Of a DNA stretch of 35,888 nt, positions 33,933 through 35,888 are shown one piece after another. The stretch lies in contig NZ_AFJI01000096.1 of NCBI RefSeq assembly GCF_000264785.1, positions 1-35,888 of the forward strand, in the 5' to 3' direction. Every line of letters begins with the position of its first letter. Position 1 is the stretch's first letter. The notes below the pieces were generated by a model, which saw only the letters and a list, made by a program, of their open reading frames with translations, had not been told where the DNA came from and ran no database searches. Source of the DNA: Edwardsiella ictaluri ATCC 33202. Its GTDB lineage: Bacteria; Pseudomonadota; Gammaproteobacteria; Enterobacterales; Enterobacteriaceae. A program made the translations under genes and the position numbers.

Positions 33933-34925
<993 letters not shown>

Positions 34926-35075
34926 TTATCATTGGTTATTGCGACGCATGGCATGCAAATAACATTAAAAACCAGAAAATGGGTTTTATATAACCACTAT
35001 ATCATTATGTTACTGAACGTATAAACAGATAACAAAACAACAGCACTTGTTATTGTCTGGTTCAATGAGTCCCGT

Positions 35076-35100
35076 AAAAAACCACCTGCATAGCCGGTGG
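35076..35100 (-). terminator. Minus-strand Rho-independent terminator upstream of cysB
   Basis: Read on the minus strand, CCACC (35100-35096) and GGTGG (35086-35082) pair around a nine-base loop, followed by TTTTTT. It would end a minus-strand gene to the right of the window (topA would be expected by synteny). The insertion sequence now lies between. Confidence 0.55.
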
Positions 35101-35130
35101 CATTGATAACGCCCTATAGGGGCGTACTAA

Positions 35131-35862
35131 GAGCCGCTAACAAAACCTTCGTCACGGGGCGGCCGTCCATGTCTTGATGACGATGCCGTTCTCAACGGTA
35201 TTCTGTTTGTCCTTACGACTGGGATACCCTGGGAGGGCTTACCCCAGTCGTTGGGTTTTGGCAGCGCAATGACGTGCTTGCGTCGCCTACGCGATTGGCA
35301 AGCTCAAGGCATCTGGCTGCGACTTCACGTGGCTCTGCTGACCCAGCTACACCAAGCGGCTCACATCGACTGGAGCAGAGCAAGCCTCGATGGCGCGAGC
35401 GTAGCCAGCCCCCGGGGGGCCAGGAAACAGGACGTAACCCGACAGACAGAGGCAAGTTGGGCAGTAAACGACACATCGTGGTGCAACGTCAGGGCATCCA
35501 ACGCGCCGTGCTTGTCTCAGGAGCCAATCGCCATGACCCGATAATGTTTGAGCCATTGTTGGATGTCCTCCCGGCGTTAGCCGGCAAGAGAGGGCGACCA
35601 CGATATCGGCCTGACAAGCTACACGCAGACAAGGGGTATGATTTTCGCCGTTGCCGGGATTATCTGAGGCGACGGGGAATCAGATAGCAATGACCGCTTG
35701 GGTCGTTATCGCTGGGTTGTAGAGCGAACTCATGGGTGGTTAGCGGGTTTTGGCAAGCTGGGTATTCGTTTCGAACGGCGGCTGGATACCCATCTTGCAT
35801 TGCTGACGCTGGCTTGTGCTGTTATCTGCTTGCGCTTTGTTGAGCGGTTTTGTTAGCGGCTC
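35131..35862 (+). mobile_element. IS5-family (IS427-like) insertion sequence, 732 bp, transposase defective
   Basis: The ends are perfect 17-bp inverted repeats, GAGCCGCTAACAAAACC (35131-35147) and its complement (35846-35862). TAA follows on both sides (35128-35130 and 35863-35865), fitting a 3-bp target duplication. The enclosed transposase lacks its N-terminus and carries a small internal deletion, so the copy is non-autonomous. It lies between cysB and the next gene to the right. Confidence 0.85.
35149..35856 (+). pseudogene. IS427-type transposase, truncated and frameshifted
   Basis: The first frame has NGILFVLTTGIPWEGLPQS, GSAMTCLRRLRDWQAQGIW and HIDWSRASLDGASV. Around the run of G at 35411-35416 the reading continues in the -1 frame with NPTDRGKLGSKRHIVV, VSGANRHD and LHADKGYD, the way IS427-group elements join orfA and orfB by programmed frameshift. 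Near 35686 a short stretch is missing, and the ending GRYRWVVERTHGWLAGFGKL, then RFERRLDTHLALLTLACAV, is in yet another frame. The N-terminal part expected before GRP is gone, because the left inverted repeat joins almost directly to it. Activity in cis is unlikely. Confidence 0.8.
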
Positions 35863-35888
35863 TAAGTCCAAGCTCTGAGAGCCTTCGA

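Overview
The window is chromosomal DNA of an enterobacterium (Enterobacterales). Most proteins align from end to end, as I remember the families, with Escherichia coli counterparts, and several E. coli gene neighbourhoods are intact: yniA-yniB-yniC-ydjM-tcyP, kdgR/yebQ, ribE/mdtK followed by two valine tRNAs, and yoaD-yoaE-manXYZ-yobD-rlmA-cspC-yobF. The blocks are joined differently from E. coli K-12. The moderately high GC content, fragments of insertion sequences and an effector-like gene fit Edwardsiella, but the genus is an inference.

Layout. 1-2720 is an accessory patch: the 5' end of an IS256-family element, a decayed zinc-dependent dehydrogenase, a DeoR-type regulator, a degenerate transposase-like remnant, and a protein with the Cys/His/Asp arrangement of papain-fold glutamine deamidases (Tox-PL/OspI type). 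2830-6650 holds small stress genes (YmgB/AriR-like, uspF, a GhoT/OrtT-type membrane toxin), a free-standing PBP2-type transpeptidase and a DUF805 protein. 6800-11800 is a five-gene ABC importer behind a NikR-like palindrome, so nickel uptake is likely. 11828-14603 holds a serine-type permease, the lytic transglycosylase emtA and a GhoS-like antitoxin. 14697-19393 is the yniA-to-tcyP block, with two LexA boxes before ydjM. 19442-24420 is kdgR/yebQ, ribE/mdtK and twin tRNA-Val(GAC) genes. 24545-26340 has a BOF-family lipoprotein and the wreck of a CSS/EAL c-di-GMP phosphodiesterase (yoaD position). 26337-33159 is yoaE, the mannose phosphotransferase operon manXYZ, yobD, rlmA, cspC and the tiny yobF. 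cysB follows, and the window closes with a 732-bp IS5-family (IS427-like) element that has intact ends but a broken transposase.

Functional themes. Envelope and peptidoglycan work: PBP2 paralogue, EmtA, YniB, YoaE. Uptake of metal, sugar, cystine and serine: the nickel-type ABC system, ManXYZ, TcyP, the HAAAP permease. Stress control: UspF, YmgB-like, CspC/YobF, the SOS-regulated ydjM, MdtK efflux. The most notable points are (i) a GhoT/OrtT-like toxin and a GhoS-like antitoxin in one window but about 10 kb apart, not in an operon; (ii) the OspI-like deamidase candidate next to mobile-element debris; (iii) the NikR-like operator that suggests a substrate for the ABC system; and (iv) a Rho-independent terminator inside the mdtK leader. 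All family assignments are from reading the sequence and from memory of the families; no database search was run.
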